Below, piece after piece: positions 54,052-64,000 of a stretch of 64,000 nucleotides of DNA. The DNA is taken from assembly GCF_033807575.1 (NCBI RefSeq), contig NC_084717.1, positions 7,379,692-7,443,691 of the forward strand. Reading direction: 5' to 3'. Numbering within the stretch: position 1 is the stretch's first letter; every line of letters begins with the position of its first letter. Origin of the DNA: Cydia pomonella (lineage: Eukaryota > Arthropoda > Insecta > Lepidoptera > Tortricidae). A model generated the notes under the pieces. It saw only the letters and a list, made by a program, of their open reading frames with translations, was not told the origin of the DNA and ran no database searches. The translations under genes were made by a program, and so were the position numbers.

Positions 54052-56694
54052 CTTGGGTACGAGATATTGATATAAAGAAGGGTAGCTTGACATATTTATA
54101 GCAGAATTACTTTGTTAGATAGTAAAGTGAAGCTGCTAGATTTTTAAATATCGATGTACCACCGGTGTTACAATGTCAAGAAAAGTGTTAACCGGGTACA
54201 ATAGACTCACAATAAAAACGTTGACAAACTTGTAGAATAAAACTAAAAAGCCTTGAATTTTTTTAATCATCGGTTCCATTCTAGCCACTATCACTGAAAC
54301 CGGCGTAATTAAAAACCAAACATCTCTCCAAATCATTATTGCTCATTCGTGTTTTGAACAATTTGTTCAGTTTATTTACCGTCTACAATACACAAATATC
54401 CTAAAAAATATGTCTTGAAGCTCAAACAAACGCTATATTCTGGCTGATTATTTATTTACGAAGACGTTCCAAGAGCGGGCGGATTGTTCTTGACGCGGCA
54501 ACTTTGTGCGGGTAGCACACATTATCCTGCTCGGGCTCGCTCCGATTCTTGAAGGATCCCAATGTATTCCCATCGCAAAAAAGTCCGTTTATAAGTAGAA
54601 ACCAGTGTTGTGCGCTCTCTGATTTAGAAAAAAATGTTGTGGGCTTCGAGATCACAGTCACACTGGTTCCCTTGAGAGTTCAGCTCATCTGCGCCCGGTA
54701 AGAAATGGGAATACACCCTGATGCGAAATTTTTATAATAAGCTTCGCCGAGATTACACCTTGTACCCATCTATTTTTAACGCGACGGGCGGAGGTGGGAC
54801 ATTTTTATTGCCCCTGAGCTCTAGATTAGTTTTGTTCCGTGAATTTGATGCATATAAAATGAGCTCGATTATTCAACGCCCTGCGCAACTTGCATCCTAT
54901 TGTACTTTGAATATAAAATGGTGCCATATGACGAGTTACGTCTTAACATTTGTATGCAGCACCCTCGTGCGTGAATGAGGGACTCTTTCGTGATTTTATC
55001 TTTATTAGTTAGTAACTTTAATGCGCTTCAATAATAAATTATCTTTATTACGTGAAGTTTTAGGAGAGTTCGTGACTAAGGGTAATGCACTGACAAATTC
55101 AATATTTATCTATACTTAAACCAAGCGAAAGAAATAAAACTCTGATTTTAAATATATATTTTAAATGAGTCATAATTTAGTATAGGTACCTCAGATGTTT
55201 AATACTGAATATACTTATAGTATTAGAATAATCTATAGCAAACATAGTCTCATAATATTTTGTAGGAAAAATAACCAGTGTATTCAGCAATCACGGGCCC
55301 AGCAGTTTATCAGATTTTGCAAGTTAAACCAAAGCCACCAAATACGAACATTTCCGAGCAACAACAACAATGCATGCGCAATTTGTATAACAATCGTCTA
55401 ATATAATGGCCCCGCATAAAAATACCAATCGTATAATAGAGTTCAATAGAGCCATTTAATTTTCCTGCAAAAAACAATTTCAAAACTCTGCGAAGAGTAC
55501 ATCGAAATTACGCCAGCAAGTGACATTCTGTATCGAAAGGCGGACAAAAGAGAGAATATGAACATGTGCAAAAAATATCTGGCGTATGCATTTGGGAATT
55601 TCGCGTGACAGAAAATTTAATACGAGGGGAGTCTAATATTAAACCTCGGGGAACCATCACTTTTAATATTTGGCCGGCTCCTAGAGGGCTCCTAAATTAT
55701 TTACCAAATGGAAAGGTAATGGCCGAGGACGAGTGCGAATGAACGTATGCAAATATTATAACCTTGTATTGCTGCCATAAAGCGTGTCGTGCCGGGCCAC
55801 ACTAAATCGGTATAATGATGAATTTGCGGTTGTCCGACGCACACATTCAAGCTGGAATAGGAATATTTACGGCTCTTAAAGTGAATTTGTTTGTTTCCTG
55901 AGTAACGCGTAAATTATGACTTTTCATACGAAATATCTACAACTGGAATAACTTATAGTCTACTAATAGCTTCCGCTACTATTCTGGCGCATACCTACAA
56001 TAAATAAATAAAATATTTTTATAGCGACTAATAAAATGCACTAAAACGATAACTCAACTAACAAAATTCGTTTTCGACTGTATATTATTTAAAAACACGT
56101 ACTTAATTTATGGTAAATGAATTATTATAATAACTGAGCTAAAACCTGTCGAAAAAGTTTATAAAGGTTGTACACTATTCAGTAACATGTCCTCTATTTA
56201 TTTTACAGTTCAAACTCCTAACTTTTTGTTTCATGCATTCGTATCAGATCAAAAAGTAAACTGTTCCGTTAAACACCAAAGGTGAACATTTTTTAATCAC
56301 TTTGCCGATTCCCAGGCCGACCGTAATCCAAATTGCTTGGAAAAACACGATTGAATCGTATATTCCAGTGAAATGGAATTATATATCAATTGGATCTTTT
56401 GTCTACGTTGGAGAAGTGATTTATCGGGAAAAATCGGGATTAATTCGTACACGTGTCCGCGTTTAGAGCAGGGTAGGGGTGAAGGGGTGAAGTCACGGGC
56501 CATAAAGAGTCACGCATCGCGGCGCGGCTGGCTAATGGTGGAGCGCTGCAGTCGGGCCCCGTACGTAACAGACGCCACCTCTTTGTTACTTAATTAACTA
56601 GCAACACTCTCAAAAGCTTCTTAAATTGTTAGCTGGGGTTGAATAAAGAGTAATACCGGCTGTAAAATAAAAGATGACTAAATATTTCATTTTT

Positions 56695-57446
56695 AGGGTT
56701 CCGTAGCCAAATGGCAAAAAACGGAACCCTTATAGATTCGTCATATCCGTCTGTCTGTCCGATTATGTCACAGCCACTTTTTTCCGAAACTATAAGAGCT
56801 ATACTGTTCAAACTTAGTAACTGGATGTATTCTATGAACCGCATTAAGATGTTCACATAAAAATAGAAAAAAAAAACAATAAATTTTGGGGGTTCCCCAT
56901 ACTTAGAACTGAAACTCAAAAAATCTTTTTTCATCAAACCCATACGTGTGGGGTATATGGATAGGTATGTGTGTAAAAATGATATTGAGGTTTCTAATAT
57001 CATTTTTTTCTAAAATGTATAGTTTGCGCGAGAGACACTTCCAAAGTGGTAAAATGTATGTCCCCCCCCCCCCCCCCCCCCCTTCTAAAATAACAGAATG
57101 AAAAAACTAAAAAAAATATATGATATACATTGTCATGCAAACTTCCACCGAAAATTGGTTTGAACGAGATCTAGTAAGTAGTTTTTTTTTAATACGTCAT
57201 AATTAAAAAAAAAAAATTTTCATCAAACCCATCATATGGATAGGTCTTCAAAAATGATATTGAGGTTTCTAATATCATCTTTTTCTAAAATGAATAGTTT
57301 GCGCGAGAGAAACTTCCAGAGTGGTAAAATGTGTGTCCAAAGTGGTAAAATGTTGAACAAGATCTAGTAAGTAGATTTTTTTTAATACGTCATAAATGGT
57401 ACGGAACCCTTCATGCGCGAGTCCGACTCGCACTTGGCCGCTTTTT
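56695..57446 (+). repeat. Long copy of the 'ttagggttccgta...cttggccgctttttt' repeat with internal duplication and C21 run
   Basis: Begins tttagggttccgtagccaaa, with ccgtctgtctgtccga, and ends tacggaacccttcatgcgcg, cgagtccgactcgcacttgg, ccgcttttt. Inside, a unit (aaaatgatattgaggtttct ... gtttgcgcgagaga ... ttccaaagtggtaaaatg) occurs at about 56975-57060 and again at 57253-57345. A run of 21 C follows the first unit (57062-57082). It is a non-coding dispersed repeat of Lepidoptera in my recollection. Confidence 0.7.
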
Positions 57447-57672
57447 GAAAAAAGGAACGTCTGTGTTCGAACCAGGGATGCTAGTTTTGATACCTGGCAA
57501 CATGATAACCTTTCTGTGCTAATGGGTATTGTCATTTTAAAAATGATAAGTACTTTTACAACTATGCATTTAAAAAATTGTTACATTTACGTGTACCAAT
57601 GAGCCGTAAACGACGTCAAACCACCACCGTGTGCCATGCCGCGGGCGTCAGTGCAATTTTCTAGTACTAACT

Positions 57673-57813
57673 CGCGTAGCCAACGTGCCTATCGTTCACG
57701 CTCCGTGGCGAATGAAACGCAACTGTCACAGTCGCACTAATAAAGAGGAGTGATAGAGAGAGATGACTACGATATGCTACTTAGCGTTAACGATTGTAAC
57801 GTTGACTACGCGG
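57673..57813. repeat. MITE-like repeat with inverted ends, copy 3
   Basis: Left end gcgtagccaacgt, right end acgttgactacgcgg; between them gagtgatagagagagatgac. It directly abuts the zinc-finger-coding LINE fragment. Confidence 0.65.
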
Positions 57814-58008
57814 CTAGGTATATTTGAAGATAACCGCCTCACTAGCCTAGACATAAAACGCCAGTTACGGAAAGAGAGACCTAAGCCCTCCTACGTGTAC
57901 ACGTTCAACGCAGCTGGCCAACTTTATTGTCATTCGTGCAATAGAGTATTTAAGAGCAAGTTCGGCCTGGCCAGCCACGTTAGGGCTCATGCTAGACAAC
58001 GTCCATAA
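57812..58008 (+). pseudogene. C2H2 zinc-finger C-terminus, probably from a LINE
   Basis: An open frame reads GIFEDNRLTSLDIKRQLRKE, then YVYTFNAAGQLYCHSCNRVF and KSKFGLASHVRAHARQ before TAA at 58006-58008. C-x2-C-x12-H-x3-H is a complete C2H2 finger. In moths, fingers with 'CHSCNRxFKSKFGLASHxRAH' at a protein end belong, as far as I recall, to RTE-like LINE polyproteins, so I call it a LINE tail. The frame stays open upstream through the neighbouring MITE to an ATG at 57763, giving 81 codons by chance. An orphan host finger gene is the less likely alternative. Confidence 0.6.
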
Positions 58009-59481
58009 TGTTTATTCTGGGTCGCCGTCATCATAAACGATAGGTATATTTCCCAAACTTATATACCGACCAGGAGCATCTTACGATTGCGGCGAACCGC
58101 ATAAATATGATATCTAGATCTATAACCACACTTCTGTCGTATTTCTCTGTTATCTTGGTTTACAGCAGGCGCAAGAATACTTGGCGTATAAGCTATACCT
58201 AGAAAGTCAGATAGGTACTTTATCTCTACCATCATAACTTATGCATAATTTACCTTGCAGAAAACAAGAACGTGCGCGTTGCAATTGGGTTATTACTTAG
58301 TTGCGGAAGTAAAGGTTCATGCAGAATTAAACTAGGTCAGGATAATGAGGCAATTAATCACAGTTTATTAGTAGATGCGCGGTATATGTACACAGTAATA
58401 AATTATATAAAATATATTGTTAAAAATCACAGGTTATATCACTAAGAAGATTAAGGAAATCTATCGTAGGACTAATACCTATATTGGATTTATGGAGTAT
58501 ATTTTTCCTTGACAAACGTGTATCAATTCCAAAATTCTCAATTCATATTTCAAAGTGTTCACGACTGATTGCCGATAATTTAATTTAATTTAAATTTTAC
58601 ACGGAATCCAATAACACGGACGTGCTGGCATTAAACCTACAGCAAAATACAGTATGCAAACAGAAAATATTGTGCATTTCTTCCACCACAAAGCTCGTAA
58701 AACTTCCGAGCACGTAATGGAAACAATGAATACAAATTCAAAACATTATTGATTCATAAATTATAGAAATCAAATTAAGGGCCGGGATGTGGTTTTGTCA
58801 CGGTACCTACTCATAGCCGTTTCAACGTTTTGTTTCGCTGATTACGCATTGTTATAATCCTTTTTAATACCATAATTACGATAAGTAAGTATGTAACCAT
58901 AATTATTTATCCTCTATATGTGAGTGGCTTACATTTTTGGTGTAATATTTAACGAAATCATACTTAGTTTAAGAATCACAGGGAACAAATAGGTAAATAA
59001 AAAACTGTACTGTGCAAGCAGTGTAGACTTTTTTTAATATTTTCATTTCATTTCACCTAATTTTGTTAGATATACTTCATTACTTTTTTCGGCATCTCTT
59101 GCGCGCAACTACCACTAGCACCCCACAGACATTTTCTTAATATGAATCTCCATTCATTAGCATTACTACCTACACGACTAGAGTTTCACTGTTATAATCA
59201 CAGGAACGCATTACTGAGGCTAGAGGCTATAATTAGACTACAATTAAGGAGTTGTATAAAGTTAAATGAGTATTCCTCGAGACAAACTGCAACGGGCTGG
59301 GGTCACGGTAGCTGGCTCCCCTACCGACACGATCGTTGCCCATCGCTAAACATTAAATCCGAGTCGAGATTGAAAACAATATACCTAATATACAAAACCA
59401 GCTGGGATTATACTTTTGATGCATTTTGCGGCGAGTTCACTGCAAATATTTGGAGCAGCATAAAAAAAAAATCACCAAGTA

Positions 59482-59646
59482 GTACAGTCAGCATCAATAG
59501 TAGCGGATGAAACAAGGCGTCAAAAGTATATCTTTTACAGTCTCAGTTGTTCTATATTAAAGACATCAGTTTTTTATTAAGCGGTTACAGAATGGTAGAT
59601 ACTTATGAAGCGTTATTTGATCCGCTACTTTTGATGCTGACTGTAC
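59482..59646. repeat. MITE, 'gtacagtcagcatcaatagtagcgg' family
   Basis: 27-bp inverted ends (59482-59508 and 59620-59646) with one mismatch: gtacagtcagcatcaatagt and cttttgatgctgactgtac. Non-coding centre of about 110 bp. Confidence 0.85.
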
Positions 59647-60251
59647 ATACCTACACAACATGGGCTAATGTGATGTTTTGATTTTGAAGACAATATCGAC
59701 GTTACACGAATTTTTATAATAATATTAATGATCCTAAATTGACTGTCCTTCTGTATAAAATAAATAGGTAGGTATTACCCGATTGTATAAAATATATGCC
59801 TATACATTATAGCTAAAAGCTTTTCTTTTTAATGCGCACAAGTTCCGTGTTGGTACCATATCGTGCGGTTGCATCCTGCGTTACCGTGCCCCGCGCTGAA
59901 TTTAAACAAGATCGGCATTGTCAGTTTATGTGTTCCCGGTACCTTGCTTTATTTGCCTACGTAAATTATTTTTATGACTGACGTAGACAGAAGGCTTTCA
60001 TTTGAATAAGACGTAAAAGGAATGGACCTGGCGCTGGCGAAGTCTCTGTTTTGGGAGATGTTAACCTTATGATTCGACATAAACGTGTGTTCGTCGACGT
60101 TTATTGCTTTTGTGGATTTTATTGGCATTACTGGTGGGATACTTTGTGGGAGTTCAAGTTTCCAATTCCAGAGATAAAAATTAAAAATGGTTGTGCAGGT
60201 TTAGATTTTTTAATATGATTAAATAGTTATGTGCAAATGCAAACATGCTAT

Positions 60252-60402
60252 AGGTAAAAAACTTAAGTAACTCACCTTTTGTATGTAGTTGTGACGTGTT
60301 CGAATAGACATTTGTTTTGTTTGTGTCTCTTTTAAACATGTATTGTCTATTCGAACACGTCACAACTACATACAACAGGTGACTTACTTAAGTTTTTTAC
60401 CT
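60252..60402. repeat. Long hairpin with 59-bp arms
   Basis: Arms 60252-60310 and 60344-60402 pair at 57 of 59 positions by eye; the loop has 33 bases and is T-rich. The arms begin aggtaaaaaacttaag and end cgaatagaca at the loop. It resembles a young MITE or a fold-back insertion; the arms are longer than in usual insect miRNA precursors. Confidence 0.88.
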
Positions 60403-62161
60403 TTATGTTTTATAACATATTGTCCCAATTGTCAACTTTCAGCACGTATTTATCTGAGATATTATTTCTAATATAAAGATTTGAATTTTAGTATAATTTA
60501 GTGTTTTTCTATAGAATTTCTAATGAAAACATTCTAAATTCTATTTTAAGATTTTTGTACTTTACGAATATTACATGGATCTTACTAAATTCGAAGTAAA
60601 TAATTGAATTTAATTGCATAGCCATTGTGTATTCAAAGACGAGCTATTTAGCAACAATCTTAGAAAAAAGATTTTCAATATAATTTTCCTAATACAACTT
60701 AAGCTTCCTCCATCCCCAATCTGATGTTACATTTAATGCTATTATATGTAACCGCTAACTATAATCCCACCAACGCAATGCAATTACCATACCTGAATTA
60801 TTCGACGCTCATCTATATTAACCATTAGGCAATAGGCAGTGATTAAACACATCGAGCACATAAGGAATGCCCGTGGGCTGTCCACAGTCGGATTGTGCCC
60901 AACGCCGCGTGGGTAGAATATGGTCAAGACAAGATGTAATGCAGTATATAGTGTTCAGTATTGCAACTATTTCTAAAGATAATGAATAATAGTTAGCGCA
61001 GATATAACTGCAGAGAGTCAACTGACTACCTAACTCCTGGACTGATGAAAATACACACCCATAAAAATACAAAATGGAGGTAGCATTGTATTTAATACAA
61101 ATTGCCATAGCAATTACAGATTCCAAATCAGTTAAAAATCGCTAGTTAGTTTGTAAGAAAATATAAAAGTCATGTTTACCGCTTTACTTTATTACCCCTG
61201 GGTATAAAAACCTTTCTTGACTTTGCTTATTTATATAATTTCCCTTTCATAGAGGCAAATCCGCCTCAAGGTAGCAGGTCTATAGTAGGTCTGCAGTAGG
61301 CTCAGAAAACGAAGTTTTTGAAAAGTGTACCTAGCGCGTTTTAGACTACAATACTTACGGTTGCCAAAAATTCAATTACTTAGCAATTTTGAGACCTTTC
61401 TCTAGCGACTTAGGCAATTCGTATCCTGAGTTTTTGACATAGGTCTTAATAAAATGCACTTTGTATTTGTTTGCAAAAAAAACTTAAAATATGAAAATTA
61501 TTTCAAATAATGGACAATATTATGTTTGATCTCACTTTTTTCATTATTAAAACAAAAAAAAAATCAAAAGCGGTTACGCTCAGAGAGAGCGAGAGAAGAC
61601 CACGAATGTCACTCACAATTCGATCCGCTGCCGCGTAAGGTTTACATAAACAAACTTTTATTCTACTTTGTACTTTTACTACAAATGATACTTAAATGTG
61701 GTTGGTCTATTAAACATATGACCGCCGCTAACGACATCTAGCCCGAACTCGTAAGATCAAGTGCTCCTAGTGGCTTGTCAAAACTAATCTGACGTGTCGT
61801 ATATCGCAGTTGCGAAGTTCTAAGCTCGGATGTGCAAGTTGCGTCCAGCGACAGGCGGACTTCGGTCTCCAGACAACAACACGCCGGAGGGAAATCGGTT
61901 TGGGATCTTGTACTACATCCTTGTAAATTGTAAATGTTTCATAGAATCTCTTGTTTTGTACAATATTTTAAAAGTGAAATTAATCTTTCTTTTATATTAA
62001 TCTCCTGAGCAGTTTTTTATAAAGAAAGGAGATTATGTACCAGTCTGAGTCCACAACAAGTAAATAACTTTAGACGGTTAAATATCGTCGGATATCTACA
62101 CAATTATGATATAAAAATATTATTTATTGCAAATTTGAGGAATATAGGACACTATTAACAA

Positions 62162-62336
62162 ATTGACTAAGTCCAAAATTAAGCTTGATAAGGCTTGTGT
62201 TGTGGGTGTATTTGAACACCCACGACTCAGGAACAAATATTCGTGCTCATCACACAAATAAATACCAGGATTTGAACCCGGGACCATCGGCTTCATAGGG
62301 CAGGGTCACTACCCACTAGGCGAGACAGTTCGTCAT
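62162..62336 (-). mobile_element. tRNA-derived SINE (or LINE 3' end), minus strand
   Basis: The + strand shows accaggatttgaacccggga, ccatcggcttcatagg and cactacccactaggcgaga; on the minus strand that is a tRNA-like part with a B-box (GGGTTCAAATCC) and A-box-like GTGGGTAGTGACC. The distal part has actcaggaacaaatattcgt and gctcatcacacaaataaata, a tail that I recall from many moth genomes. It is not a working tRNA gene: no cloverleaf closes. Confidence 0.75.
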
Positions 62337-63452
62337 TATTAATCACGTTCATCTATTTTTATAAAGATATAATACATATACCTAATTGTGACGAAAACTC
62401 CTTGACGAGACTAAATTCCTTGAAAAATAGTTTACTACGTTTATTAAGTCATGATACTGACAATAATCTCCACTGCGATCCACACGCCGAGCCAGCACAG
62501 CCATCTGCGGCCAGAGTAGTGTACCACACTCGAACACCAACACGAACATAACCGCATATGTACCTGTACACGCAGATTAAATAGCCATTAAACTTAGTTA
62601 TAATACAGTCTTAACTCACAATAACCTAATACACAACAATATACTACATATATGCTATTAGTAAGTATTAAAAGGATACTTTTATTGCCATTATTCTTAA
62701 TTTAGTCTTGCGTTATCAGCAGGATAGGAACATCAAGTTTTAAGTAGTCCGAGACAGCATCTTCTGCCTCATTCGCATATGTAAGAAAGAGTGTTGTGAA
62801 GTACCTATCACAACTTGAGTTGCTATTTGAGAGATTATTCAATTTAAAGATTTAGACTGAGCAATGGGATACAGTCGATACAGAAGCTGTATTAACAAAA
62901 TAGCCAACATAGGGATTTAGTTTAATGTAAGGAAATGTAGTTTAATTATGACATCAGACTTTTGTCGATTCGATTCGATCAAAATAAATTGTTTAATTTC
63001 TTATGATTCGAGTACCAGGGTTGCTCGTATTTTATAAGTATTTTTCCTACTCCTCTACTGTTATCTGTCATTTATGCATTCATTAACACGAATATAAGAA
63101 CATACATAAAAGGTCTCAAGAAAAGTCTATATTGTCTATTCCTCATAAAAGCTCTTGTGCTTTTAATCGCTATAACGTTACTGCGATTAATGGCTACCAA
63201 CCTAACAAAACCAAAACGAATACAGTTTTAAACTAAGTGCATTGCTGCCAACTTACAAAATATTCATTTGGTTGCATAGTATTAAAAATAATTACTTCAT
63301 AAGTCAGAAACACGCATGTGACACCCGTAATATAGCAACACCCATAGACTACGAAGACCGCTTAGCGTTGCTTGTTAGTCTCCGTAGGCTACGGTGGCCA
63401 AAATTGAGAAAAAACTGTCCAAAAATTTAATTTAGCAAGTAGCAAGTACCAG

Positions 63453-63524
63453 GGCCTCATGAGTTACGAGAAGGTGTCGCCGACCGGCCGGCCGCGGGCC
63501 GGGGCGGGCCGGGCGCGTAACAAG
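63453..63524 (+). other. Possible coding exon of an unidentified downstream gene
   Basis: Between accag and GTATGC lies a 72-bp GC-rich block that is open in the frame GLMSYEKVSPTGRPRAGAGR then ARNK. There is an ATG at 63459, two flanking splice signals and phase 0 at the donor. All but two of the 22 codons from the ATG end in G or C. Either a first coding exon or an internal exon is possible; I do not recognise the peptide. The GC-richness from 63477 on weakens the codon argument. No partner exon is visible before the window ends. Confidence 0.35.
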
Positions 63525-63604
63525 GTATGCTCGCGCGACTTGGCTATATACTTTTGCTTTGTTTACCTAAATTAAGATTTATTTTTGTTGACTCGTAGGA
63601 AAAA

Positions 63605-63754
63605 TATTGTATGCAACGTTGTATAAGTAGGTCAAAAAATGCTCGTGGCGTATTCCTTTACAATGTTCGCCTACGCCTTCGGCTCCGGCTCACATTGTAA
63701 CTCACGCCACTCGCCTTTTTTGACCCTTCTTATACAACTGTTGCATAAAATACT
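63605..63754. repeat. Palindromic MITE
   Basis: Left side gtatgcaacgttgtataagt, aggtcaaaaaatgctcgtgg; right side ccactcgccttttttgaccc, ttatacaactgttgcat. Arms of about 50 bp with some mismatches. Confidence 0.75.
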
Positions 63755-63774
63755 ATTAAAGCTTTTAAATATAT

Positions 63775-63914
63775 AGCCTGACCAGTAATATATGATCACG
63801 CGCCATATTGCGGAATTTCATTGCAACTAAATTTTTCATACTCAACTGAACTGTCGCCCTATACATGAGAAAACAGCGCTCTCTTAACAATGATCATATA
63901 TTTCTAGTCGGGCT
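63775..63914. repeat. Foldback MITE, 'agcctgaccagtaatatatgatca' family
   Basis: Left arm agcctgaccagtaatatatg; right arm catatatttctagtcgggct. About 24-bp imperfect inverted ends around a core with cgcgccatattgcggaattt. Confidence 0.75.
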
Positions 63915-64000
63915 TTAATATATTGCTAACATGAGCCCTACACCCTCAGAACACCTACATACGTCTGAGCAAGCATCTACATCTACAAGCAAACTCCTGT

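Larger units (their letters stand above)
54057..64000. other. Intergenic DNA right of the BEL element
   Basis: No protein-coding gene is supported except the possible exon at 63453-63524. The stretches 54060-56690, 58040-59480 and 60420-62160 are AT-rich and hold no repeat I recognise with confidence; 56450-56580 is GC-richer without an open frame that persuades. Confidence 0.55.

Noticed and set aside
62260..62335. tRNA-like sequence on the minus strand
   Set aside because: B-box and partial A-box only, no cloverleaf; fits a SINE or LINE 3' end.

Overview
This window is AT-rich insect DNA, most probably from a moth or butterfly. The host gene is an insect class 2 semaphorin with GT-AG introns and G/C-ending codons. 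The rest is dominated by repeat families that are common in Lepidoptera: the 'acggaaccct...ggccg' repeat, the 'actacgtcggtggcaaacaagc' repeat, a tRNA-like SINE that reads 'tttgaacccgggaccatcgg' on the + strand, Jockey-like and RTE-like LINE 3' ends, foldback MITEs, and a BEL/Pao LTR retrotransposon. The species cannot be named from sequence alone. Layout: positions 1583-32310 (+) hold the last nine coding exons of a Semaphorin-2A gene (about 471 residues; the N-terminal part of the Sema domain lies upstream of the window). Exons are 1583-1813, 5360-5618, 7319-7473, 26243-26343, 27292-27464, 28005-28196, 30571-30708, 31995-32103 and 32254-32310. All junctions have GT-AG ends and compatible phases. 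They encode the rest of the Sema domain, the PSI domain, one Ig-like domain and a short C-terminal tail, as expected for a secreted axon-guidance ligand. The largest intron is 18.8 kb. The introns carry a nested repeat cluster (1884-3293), LINE relics (8005-8355, 13480-13700, 20557-21420), a retroposed 3' end with poly-A and target-site duplication (19255-19446), a perfect 48-bp palindrome (22828-22927) and a decayed tandem copy of the PSI exon (27470-27600). Downstream, 32311-48128 and 54052-64000 are mostly intergenic with many MITEs and LINE pieces. A BEL/Pao element lies on the minus strand at 48129-54051 with two 138-bp LTRs that look identical and a 5-bp target-site duplication, so it inserted very recently. 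Its gag, protease-RT and RNaseH-integrase parts sit in three different frames; the second break is at a run of ten A. Most worth a second look: (1) directly after the Sema2a stop, the same frame stays open for 34 codons, the last 22 full ones all ending in G or C, and ends at a GTGAGT donor; a GC-rich AG...GTAAGG island at 35391-35465 continues it in a matching phase; (2) a Ser codon where the first Ig-fold Cys is expected; (3) the duplicated PSI exon; (4) the very young BEL element and its homopolymer frame break; (5) a possible coding exon of an unknown neighbouring gene at 63453-63524. I saw no CRISPR array, operon or bacterial-type system, and nothing I can claim as a wholly new biological system.
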